A DNA stretch of 64,000 nucleotides, from the NCBI RefSeq assembly GCF_019279795.1, contig NC_056725.1, positions 1,745,762,720 to 1,745,826,719 of the forward strand, given 5' to 3'. Both the position numbers and the translations under genes were made by a program. The notes under the pieces were generated by a model, which searched no databases, had not been told where the DNA came from, and saw nothing but the letters and a program-made list of their open reading frames with translations. Shown here in pieces: positions 32,286-43,905 of this stretch; position 1 is the stretch's first letter; each line of letters starts with the position of its first letter. Source of the stretch: Protopterus annectens. Lineage: Eukaryota; Chordata; Ceratodontiformes; Protopteridae.

Positions 32286-34080
32286 ATCACAGTAATTTGA
32301 GAACAACATCATCTGTAAACAATATGCAACTCTTATGACTCTTCAAATAAAGGGACCAAATGGTATGCAGCAGCAACCCTGTGCCTCATACTGCTGTAAC
32401 ACATCCCACAAAACATTTTGTGTACACAGTCCTATGCCTTCTCCTATTATAGTTGCCTTGGTCAAATGTCTGTTACACTGAACCAGCTTTCATCAGCTCA
32501 AAACATCGAGCAGCTGATACATTGAAAATAATAGAAAAACAGGAAACAACTTCTTCTAAAGAAAGGAAGCTTCTGCACACCCTTGCTACATTAACTATAC
32601 CAACTCTGAGATTAGACAGCAATGGGTAAAAAAGAAATTTCTCTTTTGCCATTGTTTATTGATCCCAGCCATAAAAACATTCAGAACACACAATCAGTGA
32701 TCAATGAAACAAGAACTTGATGAAACAAGCAGCAAATTCCTGTTAAAATGAAAGAAACATGATAAATACAATTGCACCTGTCTTCACCATGTCCACACAG
32801 CATATATATAAACAGTAATAGCAAACAAATACAACCCCTTCAATATACATGCAAGGACACATATCCATAGCCAGGACAGAATCTTCAGTGTTCCTCCAGA
32901 ACCAAAAGCTCATCTCTTACATGAAATCTCCTTTCTAACTTCCCAGAATATGCTTTTCTAGGGAGGTGTGATATATCTATAACTGGAACACACCTTCCTA
33001 ATCCCATTTTGAAAATGTGGACTACTACCCTACTTTACCAGCCCAGAGGTACTATCACCGCTTTCCACAATTAAAAGGTGTGTTAACAATAACACCTCAA
33101 CAATGTCTACCACCTTCAATTTTCAGATAGATTCAGCCAGAACCACAGTCTTGCCACATCAGAAATTAACTGGTTCCAGTTCAATTGCCTATTTCTAGAG
33201 TTATCTCATCAGAGAAAGGTGTATTCATCTAATTGAGAAATTCCTCAGTGTGGTCTTTCAACTTTTCAACAATGTCCTCTTGTCAAAGTTATCACTTTTC
33301 TACCCATGATGACAGCAAAAAGGTAAATATCCCATCTCTCCCTTCTTAGACTCTGCATAGCTTGCCAGAACTGCTCTAAAATCATCTAAAGTCCTTCTCA
33401 ATGGCTTTGCCAAAGTCATCCAACACAGCTTTTTTTTTCATTTGTGACTGCTGCAGCTGCTAACGTCTTGGCTTTTCAGCTCCTGTTAGTCAAATCCAAA
33501 GACCACACACCTTCACTAGTAATGCATGAAAGCATCATTCTTTAACTTGACAGCTTTTCTCACCTCTGGTGTTCACCAGTGACTTTTAAGATTAATGTCT
33601 TGACCATCTTTTGGCCACAGCACCTTGCTGCTGCCACCCCCTCAATTAGTCAGATTTCAGATCCAATGCTGTGTGTAGAAGTAAGAACAATTAAATCTAG
33701 CTGATACTTTTTAAACTTCTGCAGAAGCTCCACCTCTTTTTCCAGCATAGGGGTGGTGCTGGCACTCTGTGTCTCAAGAGTCAGCTTCCATTGCCAAGGT
33801 TCTGTCCACCTCCAGCTTAGTCTATGCTAATCCTGCCTACCACTTCATTGACATTGCATCTGGCCCACATGCTTTGCCTCATGGGTATTGAGTCCTTGAG
33901 TTGACGCCATGTTTCTCTTTTGAGTTGAGTCTGGCTGAAGTATATGGGGTACCATACCACCAGGTCCTCACAAGCAAACACCACCCCCACATCTGACTCC
34001 AGGGAAGATTCTCAGAATTTAAGTCAAGGTAGAAGTCCTCAAATTCGTTATCTGAGCTATGATGAAGGACATTCTGGATC
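32286..34080 (-). pseudogene. Older LINE, RT and linker part (5' of the split element)
   Basis: The minus strand carries, in order from 33600 down: PEVRKAVKLKNDAFMHY, a region matching FWQAMQSLRREK, then KAVIVPLGW and RKVCSSYRYIT. After a deletion it gives SCILFTDDVVLK, the catalytic A-DD box with both Asp residues. This is the usual order linker, fingers, palm. The part downstream of the DD box lies on the far side of the CR1-like insertion (29330-29995). The 5' limit near 34080 is uncertain. Confidence 0.6.
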
Positions 34081-34802
34081 ACTGTTAAATCGGCCCCATC
34101 TCTCTGACCAAATTGCCATGGGTGTTCCTACCTGGAGCATAAACACAAGCGCCACCTATCATAGCTCTAGGGATCATAAGGGCCCCAGACTTTTCAACCA
34201 CAATAAGGTTATCATCCCAGGTGAGATGCTGTTTAAACAATTTATAACTGCTGAACCATTCAGTGCAGTTAAAAGCATTCATATTTTGGAGAGAAGCACT
34301 GTCAGAATCTCTGAAAATAAAATAGTTTCCTTTTGATTTTATTGGCCAGGTTTGCACTGAGAGAAAAATTGTGAGCTCACATTCTAGTGTGTATTAATAA
34401 ATGCTCCAAACTTTACTATCACCCCACTTTCATGCTGTTTAACAGGTAGAAATGGGGACACTGTCTGCCATTTGTCTCCAGATTGCATATTTATTTCTTC
34501 ATGGCATGCAAGAGCCAGGAAGGAGTTTATTGTGGAAAGGCTGGAGGGAGGATTGCTTACTTACAGCAAGAGGAAATTAACTTGTGATGAAAAGAAATAC
34601 CTTATTTTTAGGAGGATGACCATGAGCTGATGTTATCTATGCCCCTTCGTGCTTCCAACATAGGCCCATCTCACATATTATTTGTGCAGTATCTATGCCC
34701 ATAGGAGTCTCACTACCCAACCTCCCACTAGAAGACACATGGATGGTATCAATCAAAACACTTGTCTGCTGCCCCTTCAGTTTCTGGATCCCAAGTTTAT
34801 TT

Positions 34803-35036
34803 CAGATCACTGACAACACAGCTAGATGCTGTGCCACTTTCAGATCACTGACAACACAGCTGGATGCTGTGCCACTGTCAGATCACTGACAACACAGCTG
34901 GATGCTATGCCACTGTCAAATCATTGACAATGCAGCTGGATGCTATGCCACTGTCAGATCACTGACAACACAGCTGTATGCTATGATCCTTTCAGATCAC
35001 CAACAACACAGCTGGATGCTATGCCACTGCACCCAT
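34803..35036 (+). repeat. 38-bp minisatellite, about six units
   Basis: The unit tcagatcactgacaacac plus agctggatgctatgccactg repeats at 38 bp with a few substitutions per unit. 38 is not a multiple of three, so the open frames across it are not protein repeats. Confidence 0.9.
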
Positions 35037-35099
35037 ATGCTGGTACAGCTTCTCTCACACTCTGAACCCATCTACAGTAGATTTAAAATGAAAAAAATA

Positions 35100-36077
35100 T
35101 AGGACCCAGATAAAATATATTACCAAAAGAGTTCAGTCCTTTATTTTGGCTAATTGCAACCTAGGGACCAGTATGTCTGATTTTATGGGTGGTAATTGCC
35201 TTCAAGCTTTAGATTTCCAGGCAAAGCAAGTTCTGAAGCTTTTTGTCCCAGCAGATTACATCCTGATGACAGCAATTAAAAAGCAATAAAACAATAATTA
35301 GTTTACAGTACCTTACTGGAGGAATAAGACAAAGGAAGAATCCTGTTTAATATAATGGTGATATATGCCATACTGCAGGAATATTCATCTAGAACACGCT
35401 GAATGAAAAGAATGAATAATATGCATAAAAATGGTCTGAGATAAAGGCCATATTTATATATAGCACTCAGACATTCTAGTTGTCTATAATCTCCACCAAT
35501 CATTTTAAAGATTTCACATCTGCTATCAAACTGCTCACCCACATTGGAAAGAATAGGAGAAACAGTAGGCAAAAAGCAATAGTAGAATGGCTAACTGGGA
35601 GGATGTCACAGAAAAGACAAAAATGGAAGGTGTTAGGACTGAAAAATGAAGTTGAAAATGAGCAATGCAGAGGTCTTAAAACTTGGTTTCATCTCCCTGT
35701 GAAAAATTTCTTTTAGCACTGAGAGCTTGCGCCCTGACTTCTTATTCTGGAATCCTACAAAAAGCTTTGCTGCAGCTTTTGGGTTGCTTTGGTGGGTTAA
35801 TGAGTTAAAGATTTTAAGTTAATGCATAATACATCAGTCAAATGTCTATGATTCTTTAAATGACTGGGCTGAATGCTGAAACAATTTATATTCCCAAAGC
35901 CATATTGTCTTTTCCTACAGGACAATGTGATACATAAAATTCTTGCATCAATTTTTGTGTTGGCCTACATGTATATGGAAATGCAACATATTACTTCACT
36001 TGGAGCTGATCTGAGAAGCAGAAAGTATACATCTTCAAATAGACCTGCTGACAAGTATAAGCACATTAGAAACAGGA
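35100..36077. other. No recognisable gene
   Basis: Several open frames of 60-100 codons occur without motifs. The sequence ends at the 3' LTR border at 36078. Confidence 0.5.
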
Positions 36078-37481
36078 TGTGGCAGCCGTGCCCTGGCCCA
36101 GCAATCAAGGAGCCTCAATCCTCACCACTAACACCAGGGAGTGCGTCTCATACAAGAGGAAAGGATAACAAATACACACAGTAAAGTACAATTTCCCTTA
36201 AGTGCATACAGAGATCACAGTCAGTCTGGGGCTGGTTGTTCCCTTGCTCCCTAGGTCCCCAGTAAGGCTCCCCACAGGCACAGCTTTAGGGTCCAGATCT
36301 CAGCCTAGCTGGCAAGCTAACATCCAGTACCCTCTCTGTCCCACCAGTGCTTTGTGTCCTTGCCCAGGTAGCTGACACACCACACACACTTTGAGATAAG
36401 TATTTATACAACTTCACATACACTCCTGAGAAAGGCTGACACAGATTCTCCAGCCATGCCCCTTTACCCAGACTATATGGTAGTAATTGCTGCCACCATC
36501 AGCTAATACTTATCAGCTATCCAGAGGCCCTTAAAAGGGTGTCCCAATTATTACTGTGCAATATTATTATCCAATTGGTAATGTGACTAATCAGTCTAAG
36601 GTTTATTAGAGTGGCCCTGTATAATAAACTCTGTAAATATGCAATGTACTCTAGAGCTTACTTATCTCTACACAAACCAGCCACAAGTAAAAGGTTTTTA
36701 AAATATTTAATAATAAATAATTAAAAACACAAGACAATACTACTACACCACAGTGATATCTAAGAGTTCAGAGATCACACAGAAACTTAAAACAATACAG
36801 TAGGAAAGTTCTGATATAACAGAAAAAACACTTAGTCTAACTTTCTTCTAAGTTCCTAGCTATTACTACAAGAAAACATACTTCTAAGATACTACTTACA
36901 TAAAGAGAGCATAAGGCAGTGCTGAAGGTTGGATATCACGATTAAAATGCTTACAGTCTCTCTCTGAACAATAGATTTTAAACTCACTAACAAATATCTT
37001 TGCTGAGCCCTCCCAGATTGCATCATTTTGACACTTAGGTTTTCCCAGTAAACACATTACATCATTTTGACACTAAGTCTGGAGTTCCCTGGCCAAAATG
37101 CTACATTATTTAACAATCTAACACCTGTTCAGGAAACTACAACAATAAAAGGCATTTCACATGTACATTCTAGTAATTATTCCTTAAGTTAAGATAACAT
37201 AAAGAATGTGTTCAGTTAGCCTCTTCAGCACCACTATTTAGATCAAAAGGGTATACAAGACATAATTTTAACTTCAATAGAATAGATGAAATGCTTGGCT
37301 TAGTTTTCTTTACAGTAGATGGCAATGTTGCTACAATTTTGAAGTTCATATTGTCCAGTGTTTTCTTTCATTTAAGAAACAAGGCTGTATTTTACATTTA
37401 TATTCACAAATGATAGAATTATGTATCAAATTCTACTTGACTAGGCTGGCAGCCTTCGCCCATTTTCCCCCAATCTTCACA
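36078..37481 (-). repeat. 3' LTR of the Gmr1-type element
   Basis: 1404 bp, closely similar to 42074-43458 along its whole length. On the minus strand it starts tgtgaagattggggg and ends ggcacggctgccaca. The polypurine tract lies immediately before it (37482-37497). Confidence 0.92.
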
Positions 37482-37568
37482 TCTCTCCCCCCTGGAGAAC
37501 TCAAGCTAGATTTTCAAGTGACCCTTGATAAACGCCACTTGAGAGGGTTAGGTCTATCTGAGTGTACC

Positions 37569-39080
37569 TCACCCCATTCCCAGTCTTGAGAGCCCATCTG
37601 CATTGGCATTGCTATTCCTACTGCGGTGCTGCACTGACATATATGCTTGCAACCCTAGACTCCATCTTAGCAACTTGGCATTTTGCTGACTGGCTCTGTT
37701 TAACCATGTTAGATGGTTGTGATCTGTCATAACTGTAAATTTCCTTCCATACAGATAAGGCTGAAGTTTTTGCAGTGCCCACACTATGGCTAGACATTCT
37801 TTTTCTATGGCTGCATAGCATTCCTCCCTGGGTTGGAAACTATGACTGAGAAAAACCACTGAGTGCTCTTCCCCCTCTGATGAAATCTTGCTAAGTACAG
37901 CCCCCATCCCATGGTTTGAAGCATCCACTTGCACAACAAATTCTTTGCTGTAATCTGGACTGGCCAACACAGGGGGTCTTCACAAAGCTTCTTTAAGCTT
38001 CTGGAATGCCTGCTCACATGCTGGGGTCTACACTACCTTATCTGCCCTGTTCTTCCTTGTCAGGTCTGTGAGGGGAGCAGCTATGGTACTATAACTAGGG
38101 ATGAACATTCTGCAGTACCCCGCTGTCCCTAAGAATGCTCTCACCTGTTTTTTGGTAACAGCTGCAGGCCATGCCTGAATGGCTTCCACTTTGGCAGGAT
38201 CTGGCCTTATCTGACCACTCCCCACTCTATGTCCTAGGTAGAAGACCTCTGCCATACCCACCTGACATTTTCTCGGCTTAATGGTCAACCCTGCCCTCTG
38301 TAGTCTGCCTAGCACTCCCTGACATGCTAACGGTGCTCTGGCCAGGAATGGCTGTAGATGGCAATATCACCTAGGTAAGCAAGGGCAAACCCTTCTATTC
38401 CTGCTAGAATATTATCCACTAGCCTCTGGAAAGTTGCTGGGGCATTCTTCATTCAAAAGGGCATCTTTGTGAACTCATACAAGCCAAAAGGAGTCACAAA
38501 GTCTGACTTCTCTCTAGCACTGGGAGTCAAGGGTACCTGCCAGTAACCCTTGGTAAGATCAGTTGTTGTAAGATACTTAGCCCCACCCAGCTGCTCTAGG
38601 GCCTCATCTGTCCTAGGCATAGGGTAAGCATCCGACTTTGTGTGACTATTTAATTTCCTGTAATCCACACAGAACCTGGTGCTGCCATCCTTTTTTGGCA
38701 TCAACACCACTGGTGAGGCCCAGGGACTGTTGAACTCTTGAATCACCCCTAGTTCTAACATCTCCTGTACCTCTTCCCTCAGAGTCTGTCTGACACACTC
38801 AGGCACCCTATAAGGGGCCTGCCTAATAAGCCTTTGGGATCCTGTCTCCACCTGGTGCTGCACCAGGTGAGTGCACCCTGGTTTCCCAGTGAATATGTCC
38901 CCAAACTCCTGCAACACTGTTCGGATTTCTTGAACCTGGGTAGGAGATAGCTGCTGGGACATTGCTACCCCTCCCACTGAGATGTCAGCCCAAGCGTCAC
39001 TGAGGAGATCAGTCTCCAGATCTCCCTCAGACTCCTCCTGCAATCCACTGCAAATGCTCAGCACAAGGGCTTCCCTATCA
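37569..39080 (-). pseudogene. Gmr1-type reverse transcriptase and RNase H
   Basis: RT begins near 38950 after the integrase tail. It has QAPYRVPECVRQTLREEV, VVLMPKKDGSTRFCVDYRKL, TTTDLTKGYWQVPL (first catalytic Asp) and FGLYEFTKMPF, then a stop. The active-site box (38366-38377) reads YLGD where gypsy RTs have YxDD, so one catalytic Asp is lost. The stretch with LKPRKCQVG-like residues follows in other frames. RNase H (37970-37569) has VQVDASNHGMGAVL, E in KECLAIVWAL, D in VMTDHNHLTWL and D in NANADGLSRL, and looks complete. This pair copies element RNA into DNA in cytoplasmic particles. Confidence 0.9.
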
Positions 39081-40470
39081 TGGTAAGGTTTTATCATGTT
39101 AACATGGTACAATTTGTGCCCCTGCCATCTGCCTAGCACTTCCACCATGTAGTTAACATCGTTGACCTTTCTTATCAACTTGTAGGGTCCCTCTCAAGCA
39201 GCTTTCAGCACCATTACCTGCTGCCCCACAGCATAATCTCTAGCTTGAGCATTCCTGTCATACCACACCTTTTTCTGTTGTTGGGCTTCTGCCAGGTTCT
39301 CCTGGGCCAAGCCCATGAGTTCCTTGAGCCTTGTCCTGAGGCTTAGGACGTATGCCACAACAAAGTCCTTGTGAGACTCACACTCACCTTCCCACTCATC
39401 TCAGATTTAATCTAGATGTCCCCTCACCCTATGCCCATACAGCAACTCAAAGGGTGAAAAACCTGTGGATTTCTGGGGAACCTCTCTGTAAGCAAACAAC
39501 AGATTGAGGCAAATACTTGTCCCGCTCCCTCTTAAACTGATCTGCAAATGCCCGTAGCATGGACTTGATTGTAGAGTTTAGCCTCTCAACAAGACCATTA
39601 GTCTGGGGATTGTAGGGGATGGTCTTCATGTGCTTCACCCCACAGGACTTCCACAGACAAGCCAGCAGGTCTGACATGAAATTGGAACCTCTGTCAAACA
39701 GTATTTCTTTTGGGAAACCTACCCTGCTGAAAATCTGTAACAAAGCATTTGTCACCTTCTTTGCCTCAATGGAGGACAAAGCCACTGCCTCAGGGTATCG
39801 TGTAGCATAATCCACTACCACTAGGATATACTTTTTCCCTGTGGAACTTGGGGTACTCAGAGGACCTACAATATCCATAGATGCCATCTGAAATGCCTCC
39901 TCAATCACAGGCAAAGGCATCAAAGGAGCTCTCACCTTGTCTCCCACCTTGCCTATCTTTTGGCACTGCTCACAGGTCCTGCAGTACCCTGTTACATCTC
40001 TGGAAATTCCAGACCAATAGAAGTTTTGTATAATACATCCCTTTGTATGTTTTATGCCCATATGACCTGCAAAGGGAATATCATGAGCTATGGCTATAAT
40101 CACCAGATGGTAGGCTTTAGGCACTACCAACTGCTTTACTCTCTCACCTTCTTGCCCTCTCTCAGGGGTCCACTCTCTGTATAGTAACCCTTTGTCCTGG
40201 TATACAGATTCCCCCTTCCCTTGAGAATCAGGTGCCTCCCTAGCTACCTGCCTCAAGCCTTGCAATGTAGGGTTGGACAGCTGAGCCTGTCTCAACTCTC
40301 TCCTTGTAACCCTTCCCAGCTCCACTTCCACAGGAAGTCTGTCATCCTCTGACAGCGGTGCCTCACTGTCAGCCTGGGTACTACTACTCACTTCTACCTT
40401 TGCAGTTACCCTGTCCAAGGGAACATCAGTACCCACAAGCAGCTGTGGCTCACCTTCAGTCTCACTGCTA
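39080..40470 (-). pseudogene. Gmr1-type integrase, upstream of RT
   Basis: The zinc-binding HHCC domain is HDIPFAGHMGIKH followed by CRTCEQCQK. The catalytic core has Asp in MASMDIVGPL, Asp in ILFDRGSNFMSDL and Glu in NGLVERLNSTIK, so the D,D,E triad is present. The frame shifts near 39490. The C-terminal segment continues in another frame to VNYMVEVLGRWQGHKLYHVN and MIKPYHDRE (39080-39178), a GPY/F-like tail. RT follows directly in the same frame. The N-terminal part contains LLVGTDVPLD, probably the end of an otherwise deleted protease. Confidence 0.92.
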
Positions 40471-40740
40471 CAGCGTAGCTTACTCCCTGAAGTAACCATC
40501 TCACCAGTCCTGGCTGCAAGTATGCAGTCTGTCTGGGTCTCCCCCAGGCTACCAGACCCACATGCTTGTCTCCTAGCCACACTGTGTGTAACTGCATAAA
40601 TACATAGTACTGCCTCATCCAAATTCTTCCCTCTCTCGACATCTGCAGGATGGTAGTTCCATACCCCCATTGTCTCAAGACAACCTACTATTGGCATTTT
40701 GTCTTTCCCACTTACTGGCTCTCTCACCTTTGGTTCCCCC

Positions 40741-40800
40741 ACTTTGCCTTTGTGGGCCCCTGTATGCCACATGGCCCCATTGGTTGCATTCAAATCATTT
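40741..40800 (-). pseudogene. Decayed CCHC zinc knuckle of gag
   Basis: The minus-strand frame reads stop-F-E-C-N-Q-W-G-H-V-A-Y-R-G. The spacing of Cys, Gly-His and the last position is that of a retroviral-type CX2CX4HX4C knuckle. The first Cys codon is now TGA and the last is Gly. It lies between the capsid region and the integrase frame, in a different frame from both. Confidence 0.65.
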
Positions 40801-41018
40801 CACCCTAGGTCCTGGACATGTACCTGGACTAGTGGCTTCCCCTTCTACTGGCAGATTATGTTAGGGCAGTCTCTGCTGCCCACCATGGGTTCCTTTAGAT
40901 CCATGAGCAGTACTGGGGGTCCCCTTCCTGTGCAGGGCTGCCCTGCTTGCCAGGTATAGGTCTCCCTTCTTCCCCAACTCATCTGAAGTAGCACATTGTC
41001 TATCAGCTAACCAGATCC

Positions 41019-41873
41019 TCATGTCCTCAGCAAAGGTTTAAGGGCTTGTCCCCTCACCAAAAGGTCTGCCAGCCCTTCAAAAGTGGTGACCTGGCATCCA
41101 CTCACCCAGCTATGAAAATAAGTGCTCAGTTCAGCAACATATTCACACACACTTTCATCTGTCTTGCATCTATGCTCACAAAACTTTTTCCTATACATTT
41201 CAGGTGTTAGCTTAAAACATTCTAAAATACATTTTTTTACAGCAGTATAATCAAAGCAGACAGAGTCAGTAATTTGTGATATACAGGTTACAGCTTTCCC
41301 ATGGAGTAAGGGGGTCAGGAACTGTACCCAGGGCCTTTGGTCAACACTATACTGTTTGCATACCCTTTCAAACATGTGAATGAAACTATTACAATTATCC
41401 CCCTCTTTAAATTGTGGAAGAAATTTACTGACCTGTTGCGAGTCCAATTACTCCCTTCCCCATTACACTCCATGAATCTGGTGAAGAGTCCACATTTCCC
41501 TATCATGCTTCCTCTGATGTTCCTTTTCTTTGTCTTCTGTCTCCGAAAGCCTGGCCTCCAACTCAAGTCTCTTTAGCTCCATCTGGATTTTTAAGTTCAC
41601 TGCAGAAAGGTTGAGCTGTCCATTCTCCAAGGATATTGTATCTCCACTGCCAGTCTGATTGTCCTTCGCAGAAAGGTTGAGCTGTCCATTCTCCGAGGAT
41701 ATTGTATCTCCACTGCCAGTCTGATTGTCCTCCTGGATGTTGTTTTCTGATGCAGCTGTAACCAAGGCTGCAATCAGGTCTGCCTTAGTCAGGTTTCCAT
41801 GCACCAGCCCCCTAGCCTGGCACATCTCCACCAGCTGGTTTCTTGTCAGCTTTCCATACTCCTCTGCTGACAT
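41019..41873 (-). pseudogene. Gmr1-type gag with SCAN-like capsid domain
   Basis: From the ATG at 41873 the first 136 codons hold YGKLTRNQLVEMCQARGL and KADLIAALVTA (SAP-like). A 22-residue direct repeat (DNQTGSGDTISSENGQLNLS and its neighbour) and a charged coiled-coil-like stretch with LELEARLSETEDKEKEHQRK follow. Two stops at about 41450-41462 interrupt the frame. The same frame then gives the capsid: FIHMFERVCKQYSVD, LTPEMYRKKFCEHRCK and FHSWVSG with LLVRGQALKPL. This LTPExYRxKFR-like pattern is that of the SCAN domain, which is thought to derive from Gmr1-like gag. Gag would assemble particles. Confidence 0.85.
41602..41733 (-). repeat. 66-bp in-frame tandem duplication in gag
   Basis: Two adjacent 66-bp units (41602-41667 and 41668-41733) differ at a few positions and encode a repeated 22-residue segment. 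Confidence 0.9.
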
Positions 41874-42073
41874 GCTGCCTGCTCACTCTGACTAAATAAG
41901 CTAACAAAAGAAATAAAACAATTGCAATTTGAACTCTGAGTATTCACTGCGTGGCTGTTTTAGAGTGCAAAACACCTTCAGAGATCACTGTACATAAGCT
42001 ACAGGATTCACTCTACCCACACCACTGCAAACCACAAGTGAGGATATCTTATCCCAAACACTGCCAACCACAA

Positions 42074-43458
42074 TGTGATGGCTGTGCCCTGGCCCAGCAA
42101 TCAAGCAGCCTCAATCCTCACCACTAATACTTAGGGAGGGCATCTCATATATGAGGAAAGGATAACAAATACACACAGTAAAGTACAATTTCCCTTAAGT
42201 GTACACAGAGATCACAGTCAGTCTGAGGCTGGTTGCTCCCTTGCTCCCCAGGTGCCCAATAAGACTCCCCACTGGCACAGCTCTAGGGTCTGGATCTCAA
42301 CCTAACTGGCAAGCTAACCTCCAGTACTCTCTCTGTCCCACCAGTGCTTTGTGTCCCTGCCCAGGTAGCTGACACACCACACACACTTTGAGATAAGTAT
42401 TTATATAACTTTACAGACACTCCTGAGAAAGGCTGACACAGATTCTCCAGCTGTGCCCCTTTACCCAGACTATACAGTAGTAATTGCTGCCACCACCAGC
42501 TAATACTTATCAGCTACCCAAAGGCCCTTAAAAGGGTGTCCAATTATCACTGTGCAATATTATTATCCAATTGGTCAGTCTAAGAGTGGCCTTGCACAAT
42601 AAACTCTACAAGTATGCAATGTATTTTAGAGTTTACTTATCTCTACACAAACCAGCCACAGGTAAACGGTTTTTAAAATATTTAATAATAAATAATTAAA
42701 AACACAAGACAATACTACTACTACACCACAGTGATATCTAAGAGTTCAGAGATCACACAGAAACTTAAAACAATACAGTAGGAAAGTTCTAATATAACAG
42801 AAAAAACACTTAGTCTAACTTTCTTCTAAGTTCCTAGCTATTACTACAAGAAAACATACTTCTAAGATACTACTTACATAAAGAGAGCATAAAACAGTGC
42901 TGAAGGTTGGATATCAAGATCAAAATGCTTACAGTCTCTCTCTGAACAATAGTTTTTAAACTCACTAAAAAACATCTCTGCTGAGCCCTCTCAGATTACA
43001 TCATTTTGACACTTAGGTTTTCACAGTAAACATATTACATCATTTTGACATTTAGTCTGGAGTTCCCTGGCCAAAATGCTACATTATTTAGCAATCTAAC
43101 ACCTACTCAGGAAACTACAACTATAAAAGGCATTTCACATGTACACGCTAGTAATTATTCCTTAAGTTAAGACAATAGAGAGAATGTGTTCAGTTAGCCT
43201 CTTTGGCACCACTACTTAGATTAAAGGGGTATACAAGACATAATTTTAACTTCAAAAGAACAGATAAAATGCTTGGCTTAGTTTTCCTTACAGCAGATGG
43301 CAATGTTGCTACAATTTTGAAGTTCACATTTTCCAGTGTTTTCTTTCATTTAAGAAAGAAGGCTGTATTTTACATTTATATTCATAAATTATAGAATTAT
43401 GTATCAAATTCTATTTGACTAGGCTGGCAGCCTTCGCCCATCTTCCCCAATCTTCACA
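42074..43458 (-). repeat. 5' LTR of the Gmr1-type element
   Basis: 1385 bp, the partner of 36078-37481. Directly 3' of it on the minus strand (42073 down) is ttgtggttggcagtgtttgg, where a tRNA primer-binding site (tgg...) would be expected. The tRNA was not identified. Confidence 0.92.
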
Positions 43459-43658
43459 CAAGGCAACATTCTTTAATGGTATTTAGCACAATAAATAAGA
43501 ATTATTATTAATAATATTAAATATTAGTAATGAAGAATTAATATTATTATTATTAATAATAATTCTTATTTATTGTGCTAAATACCATTAAAGAATGTTG
43601 TCTTGTCTGAAGATTGGGGAAGATGGGCGAAGGCTGCCAGCCTAGTCAAATAGAATTT
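43406..43658. repeat. Palindrome containing an inverted copy of the LTR end
   Basis: The right arm (about 43540-43658) is the reverse complement of 43406-43524, which is the last 53 bp of the LTR plus about 65 bp of flank. Only two mismatches were seen outside the AT-rich centre. The spacer contains ttagtaatgaagaa, and the same 14-mer follows the right arm. Confidence 0.9.
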
Positions 43659-43671
43659 AGTAATGAAGAAG

Positions 43672-43905
43672 ATCCGCGGTGGTGGTGCTGTGGTAGCATT
43701 GTCGCCTCACAGTAAGACGCTGTCTGGTTCAATTCTCAGCTAGAGCGTCTTCTGCGTGGAGACATGTGTGAATGGGCATACCTCCGTTGAAGGTTGTGCA
43801 TCAGGCCTGGCAAGCCGGTACGTAAAAATCAACTGCCAATCATTAGCGGACCGGAGTTCCTCTGTGGCGACCCCTAACCGGGAAAAGCCGAAAGACACAA
43901 ATTAT
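43672..43905 (+). mobile_element. tRNA-derived SINE
   Basis: The head has an A-box-like gtggtagcattgtcgcc and a B-box-like tggttcaattctc. The body ends ggaaaagccgaaagacac. It is flanked by tagtaatgaagaag (43658-43671) and tagtaaagaagaag (43906-43919), a 14-bp target-site duplication with one mismatch. Confidence 0.9.

Larger units (their letters stand above)
36078..43458 (-). mobile_element. Gmr1-type Ty3/gypsy LTR retrotransposon
   Basis: This is a 7.4-kb element with two long direct terminal repeats, a gag, a remnant protease, an integrase, then reverse transcriptase and RNase H, all on the minus strand. Integrase lies before RT. This is the Ty1/copia-like order known among Ty3/gypsy elements from the Gmr1 group of deuterostomes. 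The LTRs begin TG and end CA. A polypurine tract (ccaggggggagaga on the minus strand) borders the 3' LTR. No matching target-site duplication is evident (cagga on one side, caagg on the other). Stops, frameshifts and a mutated RT active site show that it is dead. Confidence 0.92.

Noticed and set aside
34803-35036. CRISPR array
   Set aside because: The 38-bp units are contiguous, with no unique spacers, in a eukaryotic setting. It is a minisatellite.
34695-35102. Repetitive open frames such as LTTQLDAV
   Set aside because: They come from the 38-bp minisatellite. The unit is not a multiple of three, so successive units are read in different frames.
36078-43458. Endogenous retrovirus
   Set aside because: There is no envelope frame. 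The integrase and RNase H motifs and the domain order fit a Gmr1-type Ty3/gypsy retrotransposon.
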